From positions 1 to 5,008 of the forward strand of contig JAZQQT010000097.1 in NCBI GenBank assembly GCA_045629205.1: a stretch of 5,008 bases of DNA. The letters run 5' to 3'. This document shows positions 1-5,008 of this stretch, piece after piece. The stretch is from JAZQLP01 sp045629205. Lineage in GTDB: Bacteria > Bacillota > Clostridia > Oscillospirales > UBA644. The notes beneath the pieces are model-generated. The model saw nothing but the letters and a program-made list of their open reading frames with translations. It made no database searches and was not told the DNA's origin. Position 1 is the stretch's first letter, and each line of letters opens with the position of its first letter. The position numbers and the translations under genes were made by a program.

Positions 1-153
1 AGCCTCGTCTTCATTTTTTGTTTTACTGACTCCGTTCAATCCGTCTATGTCGGAAAACACACTGCATTTTTTTTCAGATAAAAAAGATAAAACTTTATTA
101 CTGACAGAGAGATCTACGTCCTTTTGAGGGCTGACAATCAAAGCTATATTCAT
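1..153 (-). CDS. nadK: NAD kinase, N-terminal fragment (cut by window edge)
   Basis: Partial gene: the first 51 codons are visible, from the ATG at 153, and the frame stays open to the left edge. NAD kinase phosphorylates NAD to NADP in the cytoplasm and is the main source of NADP. The visible start, MNIALIVSPQKDVDLSVSNK, has the short first beta strand (NIALIVSP), the lysine after it and the following helix typical of bacterial NadK/PpnK N-termini. The diagnostic GGDG and NE motifs would lie beyond the window, so the call rests on this short match plus position: nadK directly after tlyA and before argR/recN is a common clostridial arrangement. A GGGAG ribosome site sits 8 bases before the ATG, and the gene starts 13 bases after the tlyA stop. 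Codons 26-29 contain a run of eight A. Recognition is fairly good but not proven by a catalytic motif. Confidence 0.8.
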   Translation of the reverse strand, partial: MNIALIVSPQKDVDLSVSNKVLSFLSEKKCSVFSDIDGLNGVSKTKNEDEA

Positions 154-161
154 TATTCAAT

Positions 162-166
162 CTCCC
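162..166 (-). promoter_or_regulatory. Ribosome binding site of nadK
   Basis: GGGAG on the minus strand, 8 bases before the ATG at 153. It starts immediately after the tlyA TGA stop (167-169), so ribosomes ending tlyA finish on top of the nadK initiation site. This supports the chosen nadK start and suggests coupling. It is one of the clearer Shine-Dalgarno sequences in the cluster. Confidence 0.7.
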
Positions 167-970
167 TCAAATCAAAGTTTGGTGAGCACGATTCACAACG
201 TCGGAAATAATTGAAAAATCAAAATGATTTTCCGTAAAATCGCACGACAGATACAGCAGAAATTCAATATTACCGTCTCCCCCTTTTATCGGAGAAAAGT
301 CAAGACCTTTTACGTTAATTTCTTTTAACAAACAGGTATTTACGGTATCTGAAATAATTTTCTCATGCTGAGACGGAAAACGAACGAATCCTTTTCTTGT
401 TTTGATTTCAAATTGCGGTTTAAGCAAGACAACGATATCTGTATCTCTGTTTGAAAAACGTTTGATATCATCCAAAACAGCCGTTATTGAAATAAAAGAA
501 ACATCTGCCGTAATTATATCGAAATATGAAACGGAATAGGATGAAAAATCGGCCTTTCTTATATCCGTATTCTCTATGGATATCACGCGCTTATCTTCTT
601 TCAGTGAAGAAACAAGCTGAGAAGTTCCGACATCCACGGCAAATACTTTTTCAGCGCCGTTTTGCAGAAGACAATCAGTAAACCCGCCTGTAGAAGCCCC
701 GATATCAAGCGCGATTTTTCCTGTTACCGAGATATTAAAACTTTCAAGTGCCTTTTTTAATTTATATCCGCCCCTGCTGACATATTCCGGTAATTTTTTG
801 ACCTCAATATGATCCGTATCACTGACGTTAAATGAGGGTTTATTTATGGGACGCCCGTTTACATAGACATACCCTTCGCTAATCAGACTTTTTGCCTTTT
901 CTCTGCTCAATCCGAAATTCTGTCCGGCAAGAAAAACATCAAGTCTTGTCTGTTGACAGCCATTGCTCAT
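167..970 (-). CDS. tlyA: TlyA-family rRNA 2'-O-methyltransferase (S4 + FtsJ domains)
   Basis: A 267-residue protein of the usual TlyA length. Family members transfer a methyl group from S-adenosylmethionine to the ribose 2'-OH of cytidines in 23S rRNA (C1920), and some also in 16S rRNA (C1409); which applies here cannot be told from sequence. Residues about 8-57 form an S4 RNA-binding domain (RLDVFLAG, SREKAKSLI, GYVYVNG). Residues about 62-242 form an FtsJ-like Rossmann methyltransferase domain, with the linker VSRGGYKL (64-71) and SAM-binding loop ALDIGASTGGFTD (87-99). The expected K-D-K-E catalytic set can be placed at K70, D156 (TADVSF), K184 (LLKPQFE) and E236 (GNIEFL). The ATG at 970 lies one base after the ispA stop with only a weak AGAG upstream, so translation probably depends on coupling to ispA. 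The older name 'hemolysin A' is historical; no secretion signal or membrane segment is visible. Confidence 0.95.
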   Translation of the reverse strand: MSNGCQQTRLDVFLAGQNFGLSREKAKSLISEGYVYVNGRPINKPSFNVSDTDHIEVKKLPEYVSRGGYKLKKALESFNISVTGKIALDIGASTGGFTDCLLQNGAEKVFAVDVGTSQLVSSLKEDKRVISIENTDIRKADFSSYSVSYFDIITADVSFISITAVLDDIKRFSNRDTDIVVLLKPQFEIKTRKGFVRFPSQHEKIISDTVNTCLLKEINVKGLDFSPIKGGDGNIEFLLYLSCDFTENHFDFSIISDVVNRAHQTLI

Positions 971-971
971 A

Positions 972-1853
972 TCAGAAATCTCTGTCGCAAAGCTTTCGCG
1001 TCAAATACTGCAAAAACTGTGTGTTTTCTATTTTTGAAAGCGCATTTAACGCATTGTCGGACAATCGAATGACTTCGTTCTGCGCTTTTTCCAAGCCATA
1101 TAAATCAACAAGTGTTGTTTTTCCCTGTTCTTTATCTTTTCCTATTGTTTTGCCGAGTTTCTCATTGCCTACGACATCGAGGATATCATCACGCAACTGA
1201 AACGCAAAGCCGAGATTAACAGCAAAATCATCGAGAATTTTCTCTGTTTCTTTATCGGCGTTTCCGCTGATACAACCGAGTTTAACAGCGCCGCGAATCA
1301 TAGCGACGGTTTTTCCTAAATTGATTTCATTAATCTCCGTTTCCGAAAGAACGGTATTATCGGTATTTTTCAAATCAAGATACTGCCCGACAACGATACC
1401 TTTAAGCCCCGAAGCATCTGTGATTGTTTTTATCGCATCTAAACAGCGTGAAGCATCAATTTTTCCGTTTTCGGATAATTCAAGAATAATATCATAAGCC
1501 TTTGAATACAATCCGAGTCCTGCAAGCATAGCATTGCCGACACCGAAAACCTTATGATTAGTCGGCTTTCCTCTGCGAAGATCGTCGTTATCCATACCCG
1601 GTAAATCATCAAAAATAAGTGAATAGGCATGAATCATTTCTATGGAACAGGCAAAAGTCAATGCAACTTCACTGTTTCCGCCGAGCAGATTGCTGACGGC
1701 AAGGACAATGATAGGACGAAGCCTTTTTCCGCCGATCGTAACACCGTAGTTCATGGCCTCTCCGAGCATGTTACCTTTATTAAATGAAAGATATTCATTC
1801 AGTTTATTATTGATTTGTTCAAAATATACTGACTGTAAATCACTGTTGTTCAT
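972..1853 (-). CDS. ispA: Short-chain (farnesyl/geranylgeranyl) diphosphate synthase
   Basis: A trans-isoprenyl diphosphate synthase of 293 residues, the normal length for bacterial farnesyl diphosphate synthases. It condenses isopentenyl diphosphate with allylic diphosphates in the cytoplasm, feeding undecaprenyl phosphate and quinone synthesis. Visible motifs are GGKRLRP (41-47, IPP binding), the first Asp-rich motif DDLPGMDND (82-90) followed by DLRRGKPT, the GQYLDL helix (156-161), the second Asp-rich motif DDILD (222-226) and the tail motif LGKTIGKDKEQGKTT. Tyr77, five residues before the first Asp, is the position that limits chain length in bacterial FPP synthases, so a C15 product is favoured, C20 possible. 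Two deviations are notable: Phe81 replaces the usual His before DD, and KTVAMI replaces the usual KTGALI. A GTG at 1862 is an alternative start; the ATG at 1853 is preferred because it overlaps the xseB end by 14 bases and gives a typical N-terminus. No strong ribosome site is present. Confidence 0.93.
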   Translation of the reverse strand: MNNSDLQSVYFEQINNKLNEYLSFNKGNMLGEAMNYGVTIGGKRLRPIIVLAVSNLLGGNSEVALTFACSIEMIHAYSLIFDDLPGMDNDDLRRGKPTNHKVFGVGNAMLAGLGLYSKAYDIILELSENGKIDASRCLDAIKTITDASGLKGIVVGQYLDLKNTDNTVLSETEINEINLGKTVAMIRGAVKLGCISGNADKETEKILDDFAVNLGFAFQLRDDILDVVGNEKLGKTIGKDKEQGKTTLVDLYGLEKAQNEVIRLSDNALNALSKIENTQFLQYLTRKLCDRDF

Positions 1854-2058
1854 TCTGAACACCGTCTATAATGGTTTTTATTTTTAATTCGGCATCTTTT
1901 AACTGAGAGTTACAAAAAGAAATCAAACCTACCGATTCTTCAAACAATTTCAGTGATTCATCAAGAGAAACATCTCCGGACTCGAGTAACTGAGAAATCT
2001 CTGTAATTCTGTTATAAGCCTGCTCGTAAGTCAGGTTATTTCCCGATTTCTTTGACAC
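1840..2058 (-). CDS. xseB: Exodeoxyribonuclease VII small subunit
   Basis: A 72-residue protein matching XseB, which binds XseA as several copies per large subunit to form exonuclease VII, a cytoplasmic metal-independent nuclease degrading single-stranded DNA to short oligonucleotides in repair. The family pattern is clear: LTYEQAYNRITEISQLLESG (9-28), then SLDESLKLFEESVGLISFC (31-49), then a helix with QLKDAE (52-57). It is two antiparallel helices with the usual 'LESGD.SLDESL' turn. The only credible start is a GTG at 2058: no in-frame ATG or TTG gives a complete first helix, and GGAAAGG lies nine bases before it (2068-2074). The gene overlaps the end of xseA by 23 bases and the start of ispA by 14 bases. 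Confidence 0.93.
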   Translation of the reverse strand: MSKKSGNNLTYEQAYNRITEISQLLESGDVSLDESLKLFEESVGLISFCNSQLKDAELKIKTIIDGVQNEQQ

Positions 2059-3217
2059 AGCAATCAGCCTTTCCGTCTTTGAATAGTATTTCTATATTAT
2101 CATCTATACTGAGGTCTTTTACGGTTTTTATTATCGCTCCGTTTTTCTGTGCAACGGAATAACCTCTTGCCATTGTATTAAGAGGAGAAACCGCGGATAA
2201 AACCGATGCCACGGTTTGAACCTCAGACTTTTTTGCGGCAACCAGTCTTTCGATTTTATTTATCAAATCCCGCTGCAACACAGTTAATTCTGACGCAAAT
2301 TTATTCAAACCAGCCGACAATTTTATATCTTTATAAGATGACAAAAGATTTGATTTTAAATCAGACAGATAATTATTCAGAGACTCATAAATCATATCTT
2401 CGCAAAGATTCAGCTGCGTCTGAAGTTCATTTCTGTCCGGAGCAATGCTCTCGGCTGCCGCAGAAGGCGTGGGCGCCCTGAAATCGGCGGTAAAATCGGT
2501 TAATGTATAATCTATTTCGTGTCCGACTGCGCTTACAATGGGAATACGTGATTCAAAAACAGCATCACATACGGATTCGTCGTTAAACACATATAAATCC
2601 TCTTTGCTCCCGCCTCCGCGTGTTATTACTATTAAATCAACAGGATTATTATTAAAATAACGTATACCTTTTATTATCGTTCCGGCAGCTTCATTCCCCT
2701 GCACCGAAACAGGATAAAACAATATGTTCAAGCCCGGCCAACGCTTTGATATGACAGCAAAAAAATCCTTGATCGCAGCACCGGTCGGCGACGTGATCAA
2801 GCCGACAGAATCGGGTATATAAGGCAACTGTTTTTTTCTTGCGGAATCAAAATAACCTTTTGCCTCCAATTTTTCTTTAAGCGCCTGTAGTTTTAAATAT
2901 TCGTTCCCTTTTCCGTCGGGTGAAAGCATGTTTACGCAAATCTGATAAGTTCCGTCTTTTTCATATAAAGTAACAGAACCTGAAGCAATCACCGCCATTC
3001 CGTTTTCAGGTCTGAAAGGCAGCTTTACGGCTGCTCCGCGAAACATAACCGCTTTGACAGAAGAATATCCGTCTTTAAGTGAAAAATAAAGATGACCGCT
3101 TGAATGGAACACCAAATTGCTGATTTCACCTTTTACACAGACACTTTTAAGATTCGAATCACCTTCAAGAAGCATTCGGGAATACATATTCAGTTGTGAT
3201 ACGGTTAATATATTCAT
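2036..3217 (-). CDS. xseA: Exodeoxyribonuclease VII large subunit
   Basis: A 393-residue catalytic subunit of exonuclease VII. Domains in order: an N-terminal OB-fold (about 1-100; VKGEISNLVFHSSGHLYFSL at 28-47, FRPENGM at 68-74), which binds single-stranded DNA; the catalytic domain (about 115-262) with TSPTGAAIKDF (142-152), VITRGGGSKEDLYVFNDE (197-214) and SAVGHEIDYTLTDFTAD (229-245) running into FRAPTPSAAAE (246-256); a helical/coiled-coil stretch (about 262-340); and a C-terminal barrel segment with MARGYSV (349-355) and ILFKDGKA (377-384). All signature motifs are intact. It is about 55 residues shorter than the B. subtilis and E. coli proteins, with the deficit in the coiled-coil region, where XseB subunits attach. 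The ATG at 3217 overlaps the stop of the Kae1-like gene in an ATGA junction, with GGAG four bases upstream. Confidence 0.96.
   Translation of the reverse strand: MNILTVSQLNMYSRMLLEGDSNLKSVCVKGEISNLVFHSSGHLYFSLKDGYSSVKAVMFRGAAVKLPFRPENGMAVIASGSVTLYEKDGTYQICVNMLSPDGKGNEYLKLQALKEKLEAKGYFDSARKKQLPYIPDSVGLITSPTGAAIKDFFAVISKRWPGLNILFYPVSVQGNEAAGTIIKGIRYFNNNPVDLIVITRGGGSKEDLYVFNDESVCDAVFESRIPIVSAVGHEIDYTLTDFTADFRAPTPSAAAESIAPDRNELQTQLNLCEDMIYESLNNYLSDLKSNLLSSYKDIKLSAGLNKFASELTVLQRDLINKIERLVAAKKSEVQTVASVLSAVSPLNTMARGYSVAQKNGAIIKTVKDLSIDDNIEILFKDGKADCCVKEIGK
2068..2074 (-). promoter_or_regulatory. Ribosome binding site of xseB, inside xseA
   Basis: GGAAAGG on the minus strand, nine bases before the GTG at 2058. 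It lies inside the last codons of xseA and is the main reason, with the family N-terminus, for accepting the GTG start of xseB. Confidence 0.5.
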
Positions 3218-4134
3218 ATTTCTCCGTTATATGACAACATGGTCAGGACTGCAATTCCCAAAGCGTTATCTTTTGAAAACTCAGGGGCAGCAAACAGCAA
3301 ATCATTTATATCACGCAGGTTTTCACGCAGATAGGCACTTGAAGAAACACCGCCGATCATAACAACAGGAAGACTGACGTCAAATTGAGAACGAGCATAT
3401 TTAATCATTTTTTTAATCGCATCAATTACGGTATCTGCGACGAAAGAAGCAATATTCTCCTGGCTGACACCGTCTGAAATCAATTTATCAACCTTATTTT
3501 CCACTCCGGAAAGATTGACCGAACCGTTTTTGACATCAATTTTATATTTTATCGGCGAAGAACCGTTTACCGCCAAATCGGAAATATATTTTCCTGCCGG
3601 GAACGAAGCTCCCAATTTTACTCCGGTTCTATCGAATAATTGACCTGCCGTAATATCAGCAGTTTGCGACACGCACGAAATATTGTGAATACCGTTTACA
3701 AGCAGCAATTCCATCGTTCCGCCTGAGAGATGAAATGCAAGAAACCGTTCGGATAACATATTCAGACTGCCTGCGGAAAACAATCCTGCGGCAATATGCC
3801 CCATTTGATGAGAAAAATTATAAACCGGTATTTTCTTTTCGCTCGCTATAACATCGGCAAAAGACTTGCCGACAACAAAGCATGGCATATACGAACCCGG
3901 AACACTTCGCGGTGAGGTAGAAACACCGACAGCATAATATGATTCCGAAACAACCGATGAAAGCATATCAGGCAAATTTTTTATATGATCGAAAACGGCA
4001 TCGTTTTGACGGAGTCCTCTGCTGCCATCAGGAACATACAACAAACGCGCATCTGTCAAATATGAAAAGTCATCTGAAACAACCGCTACGGATGTTGAAT
4101 AATTACTTGTATCAATACCCAGAAATCTGCTCAT
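3214..4134 (-). CDS. Kae1/TsaD-like protein (ASKHA fold, 'peptidase M22' group), probable paralog of TsaD
   Basis: A 306-residue protein of the Kae1/TsaD superfamily. TsaD, with TsaB and TsaE, makes the t6A37 modification of tRNA from threonylcarbamoyl-AMP; older records call the group O-sialoglycoprotein endopeptidase. ASKHA-type landmarks are FLGIDTSNYSTSVAVV (4-19), HQMGH (109-113), LSGGTMELLLV (136-146), GQLFDRTG (164-171), FPAGKYISDLA (178-188), VVMIGGVSSS (257-266) and SKDNALGIA (287-295). Predicted metal ligands equivalent to the TsaD HxxxH and C-terminal Asp are kept (H109, H113, D289). Other TsaD signatures are changed: TSCDET is TSNYST, SGGHT is SGGTM, DAAGEAFDK is DITAGQLFDR. GLRQNDAVFDHIKNLP (40-55) is a pattern I recall from the clostridial paralog family encoded next to xseA. 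The protein is shorter than TsaD (about 340). I infer a paralog with an unassigned role, not the t6A enzyme. It starts 9 bases after nusB with no strong ribosome site. Confidence 0.85.
   Translation of the reverse strand: MSRFLGIDTSNYSTSVAVVSDDFSYLTDARLLYVPDGSRGLRQNDAVFDHIKNLPDMLSSVVSESYYAVGVSTSPRSVPGSYMPCFVVGKSFADVIASEKKIPVYNFSHQMGHIAAGLFSAGSLNMLSERFLAFHLSGGTMELLLVNGIHNISCVSQTADITAGQLFDRTGVKLGASFPAGKYISDLAVNGSSPIKYKIDVKNGSVNLSGVENKVDKLISDGVSQENIASFVADTVIDAIKKMIKYARSQFDVSLPVVMIGGVSSSAYLRENLRDINDLLFAAPEFSKDNALGIAVLTMLSYNGEI
3222..3225 (-). promoter_or_regulatory. Ribosome binding site of xseA
   Basis: GGAG in the context CGGAGAAATATG on the minus strand, with only four bases between it and the ATG at 3217. 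It sits inside the last codons (NGEI) of the upstream Kae1-like gene. The ATGA overlap plus this site point to termination-reinitiation coupling. Confidence 0.55.
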
Positions 4135-4143
4135 GAAAAATAA

Positions 4144-4578
4144 TCAGTTCTTTTTTTCCACAAATTTATCGGAATATTTTCTTGATATTCCGGAGAGTAA
4201 TCCGTTCACAAATGCTATTGATGACTCATCCGAATACTTTTTTGTAAGAGCAACTGCCTGACTGATGGCAACTCCGACGGGAACATCGCTGACAAAAAAC
4301 ATTTCATAAATTGCTATGCGGCAAACCACAAGCGCAACTTTGGAAATTCTTTCGAGCTTCCATCTTGAAGACATTTCACGTATAATACTATTCAATTCGT
4401 CTGACTTTTCGGAAACACCGTTATAAAGGAACTCGGTATAAGCATTATTAACTACAGGACAGTCCTCAATCTGGGTGCTGACAAGCGAAGTGTAATCAGA
4501 TTCTGATGAAAAAAGATTACGAAACAACAAGATAAACGCATATTCACGCGCAAGTGATCTATTGACAGAATTACTCAT
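4144..4578 (-). CDS. nusB: Transcription antitermination factor NusB
   Basis: A 144-residue all-helical protein of NusB length. NusB binds the boxA sequence of rRNA leader transcripts together with ribosomal protein S10 (NusE) and helps RNA polymerase read through rRNA operons. Family features are the arginine-rich N-terminus SLAREYAFILLF (8-19) with the conserved ARE, the segment SSRWKLERISKVALVVCRIA (70-89), YEMFFVSDVPVGVAISQAVA (91-110), the lysine pair KKY (113-115) and FVNGLLSGI (123-131). Some consensus positions differ: the usual 'vDraiLR' is VALVVCR and the usual 'INEAV' is ISQAV, but the overall pattern leaves little doubt. A GTG at 4593 would add five residues (first residues MLYSQM); the ATG at 4578 is preferred because it gives the usual short tail before the ARE motif and overlaps the asp23-like gene by eight bases. 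The upstream ribosome site is weak for either start. Confidence 0.93.
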   Translation of the reverse strand: MSNSVNRSLAREYAFILLFRNLFSSESDYTSLVSTQIEDCPVVNNAYTEFLYNGVSEKSDELNSIIREMSSRWKLERISKVALVVCRIAIYEMFFVSDVPVGVAISQAVALTKKYSDESSIAFVNGLLSGISRKYSDKFVEKKN

Positions 4579-4918
4579 TTGACTGTATAACACCCGTTAC
4601 GACGACATCTATGTGCGCGACATTGAGTCCTGTCATATTCGTAATAGCATCGGCAACATTTTTCTGAACTGCAGCCGCAACGTCGGGAATAACAACACCG
4701 TAATTCAATGAAACACATATTGAAAGAATAATGCCGTCTTCAGTATTTTTATATGACAATCCTTTCGGATATTTCATTCCCTCAAAAAATTCTTTTGCAT
4801 TATCGGCTTTTTTGGAAGTTACTTTGCTTACTCCTTCGGTTTCCAATGCTGCGTTTATAGCGATTTTGTATATAACGTCTTCGGAAATCTTTACGTTTCC
4901 TATGTTGTTCTGATCCAT
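4571..4918 (-). CDS. Asp23/Gls24 family envelope stress response protein
   Basis: A 115-residue Asp23/Gls24 (DUF322) protein. In Staphylococcus aureus Asp23 is a very abundant protein tethered to the membrane and linked to envelope stress; many Firmicutes carry a copy directly before nusB, as here, and its role there is not established. Landmarks are IGNVKISEDVIYKIAINAAL (6-25), the EGVSKV turn (28-33), ILSICVSLNYGVVIPDVAAA (64-83) and NVADAITNMTGLNVAHIDVV (87-106), ending in VVTGV (106-110). No signal peptide or membrane segment is present. A TTG at 4921 could add one residue, but the ATG at 4918 is preferred with GGAGGAG just upstream. The first gene after the promoter and the best ribosome site in the window suggest it is the most strongly expressed gene of the operon. 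Confidence 0.92.
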   Translation of the reverse strand: MDQNNIGNVKISEDVIYKIAINAALETEGVSKVTSKKADNAKEFFEGMKYPKGLSYKNTEDGIILSICVSLNYGVVIPDVAAAVQKNVADAITNMTGLNVAHIDVVVTGVIQSNE

Positions 4919-4922
4919 CAAG

Positions 4923-4929
4923 CTCCTCC
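4923..4929 (-). promoter_or_regulatory. Strong ribosome binding site of the asp23-like gene
   Basis: GGAGGAG on the minus strand, with four bases (CTTG) between it and the ATG at 4918; the GGAGG core is six bases from the start codon. It is a near-perfect anti-16S match and fixes the start of the first gene. No other gene in the window has as good a site. Confidence 0.85.
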
Positions 4930-4955
4930 AATTATTATATATATCAATTTATTAT

Positions 4956-4983
4956 ATTATATCATTAAAAATGCATAATTCAA
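4956..4983 (-). promoter_or_regulatory. Predicted sigma-A promoter of the operon
   Basis: On the minus strand, TTGAAT (4978-4983) is followed after 16 bases by TATAAT (4956-4961), close to the vegetative consensus TTGACA-17-TATAAT. Transcription would start near 4949, leaving a leader of about 30 bases before the asp23-like ATG. A second, overlapping TATAAT at 4951-4956 gives a less good 21-base spacing. The region is very AT-rich, so chance matches to the -10 element are likely, but the full two-part match at a plausible distance upstream of a strong ribosome site is convincing. No other comparable promoter was noticed between the genes of the window. Confidence 0.65.
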
Positions 4984-5008
4984 TAGTTTTGCATATAATT
5001 TCCAAAAT

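Noticed and set aside
167..970. tlyA as a haemolysin or virulence toxin
   Set aside because: The S4 plus FtsJ architecture and intact K-D-K-E set mark an rRNA methyltransferase; there is no signal peptide or pore-forming segment.
892..1200. Open frame of about 100 codons on the plus strand across the tlyA/ispA junction
   Set aside because: It runs antisense to two well-supported genes, has no ribosome site or recognisable family pattern, and its composition (Ser/Phe/Cys-rich) is that of an antisense shadow.
1439..1630. Minus-strand open frame inside ispA in another frame
   Set aside because: It lies wholly within ispA, which has all its motifs in the main frame; no start signal and no family features.
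2206..3362. Plus-strand open frames at 2206-2481 and 3117-3362
   Set aside because: Antisense to the conserved xseA motifs and the 3' end of the Kae1-like gene; no ribosome sites or domain patterns.
3214..4134. Naming the Kae1-like gene tsaD or a glycoprotein endopeptidase
   Set aside because: Several TsaD signature loops are altered and the gene context is that of the clostridial paralog; the endopeptidase activity label for this superfamily is not supported by the sequence.
3939..4136. Plus-strand open frame opposite the start of the Kae1-like gene
   Set aside because: Antisense to the conserved N-terminus; short and without recognisable features.
4731..4913. Plus-strand frame of 60 codons with hydrophobic stretches opposite the asp23-like gene
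   Set aside because: The hydrophobic look comes from the complement of a Lys/Glu/Asn-rich coding strand; the opposite strand has a clear Asp23 family pattern with promoter and ribosome site.
1..5008. A novel mobile, defence or CRISPR system
   Set aside because: All coding space is taken by conserved core genes in a known order; no repeats, integrase, transposase, toxin-antitoxin pair or spacer array was seen on either strand.

Overview
The window is a compact block of housekeeping genes, all read from the minus strand (right to left). Gene content and order (asp23-like, nusB, a Kae1/TsaD-like gene, xseA, xseB, ispA, tlyA, nadK) match the cluster found between the asp23/nusB and argR/recN genes of Firmicutes, especially Clostridia. 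The DNA is AT-rich, and a strong GGAGGAG ribosome site and a sigma-A-type promoter also fit a low-GC Firmicute. The Kae1-like gene beside xseA, and nadK straight after tlyA, make an anaerobic clostridial lineage (Ruminococcaceae/Oscillospiraceae-like) the best guess. That placement is inference, because no rRNA or other phylogenetic marker was compared.

Layout in transcription order: AT-rich leader with a TTGAAT-16-TATAAT promoter (about 4956-4983) and a strong ribosome site; Asp23/Gls24-family protein (4571-4918); NusB (4144-4578); Kae1/TsaD-like paralog (3214-4134); exonuclease VII large subunit XseA (2036-3217) and small subunit XseB (1840-2058); polyprenyl diphosphate synthase IspA (972-1853); rRNA 2'-O-methyltransferase TlyA (167-970); and the first 51 codons of NAD kinase (1-153), which runs off the left edge. 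Genes overlap by 4 to 23 bases or are 1 to 13 bases apart, and no terminator-like hairpin was seen between them, so one operon with translational coupling is the simplest reading.

The products do not form one pathway. They cover transcription antitermination and rRNA synthesis (NusB), rRNA modification (TlyA), DNA repair (XseA/XseB), isoprenoid precursors for undecaprenyl phosphate and quinones (IspA), NADP supply (NadK), and envelope or stress functions (Asp23-like). The least understood member is the Kae1-like protein. It keeps the predicted metal ligands of TsaD (HxxxH and a C-terminal Asp) but has lost other TsaD signatures.

Points worth a second look are that Kae1 paralog, the absence of dxs between ispA and tlyA, and non-consensus residues in IspA. 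I found no mobile element, CRISPR array, RNA gene, prophage or defence system, and no gene-free stretch over 300 bases; the only intergenic region of note is the 90-base leader at 4919-5008.
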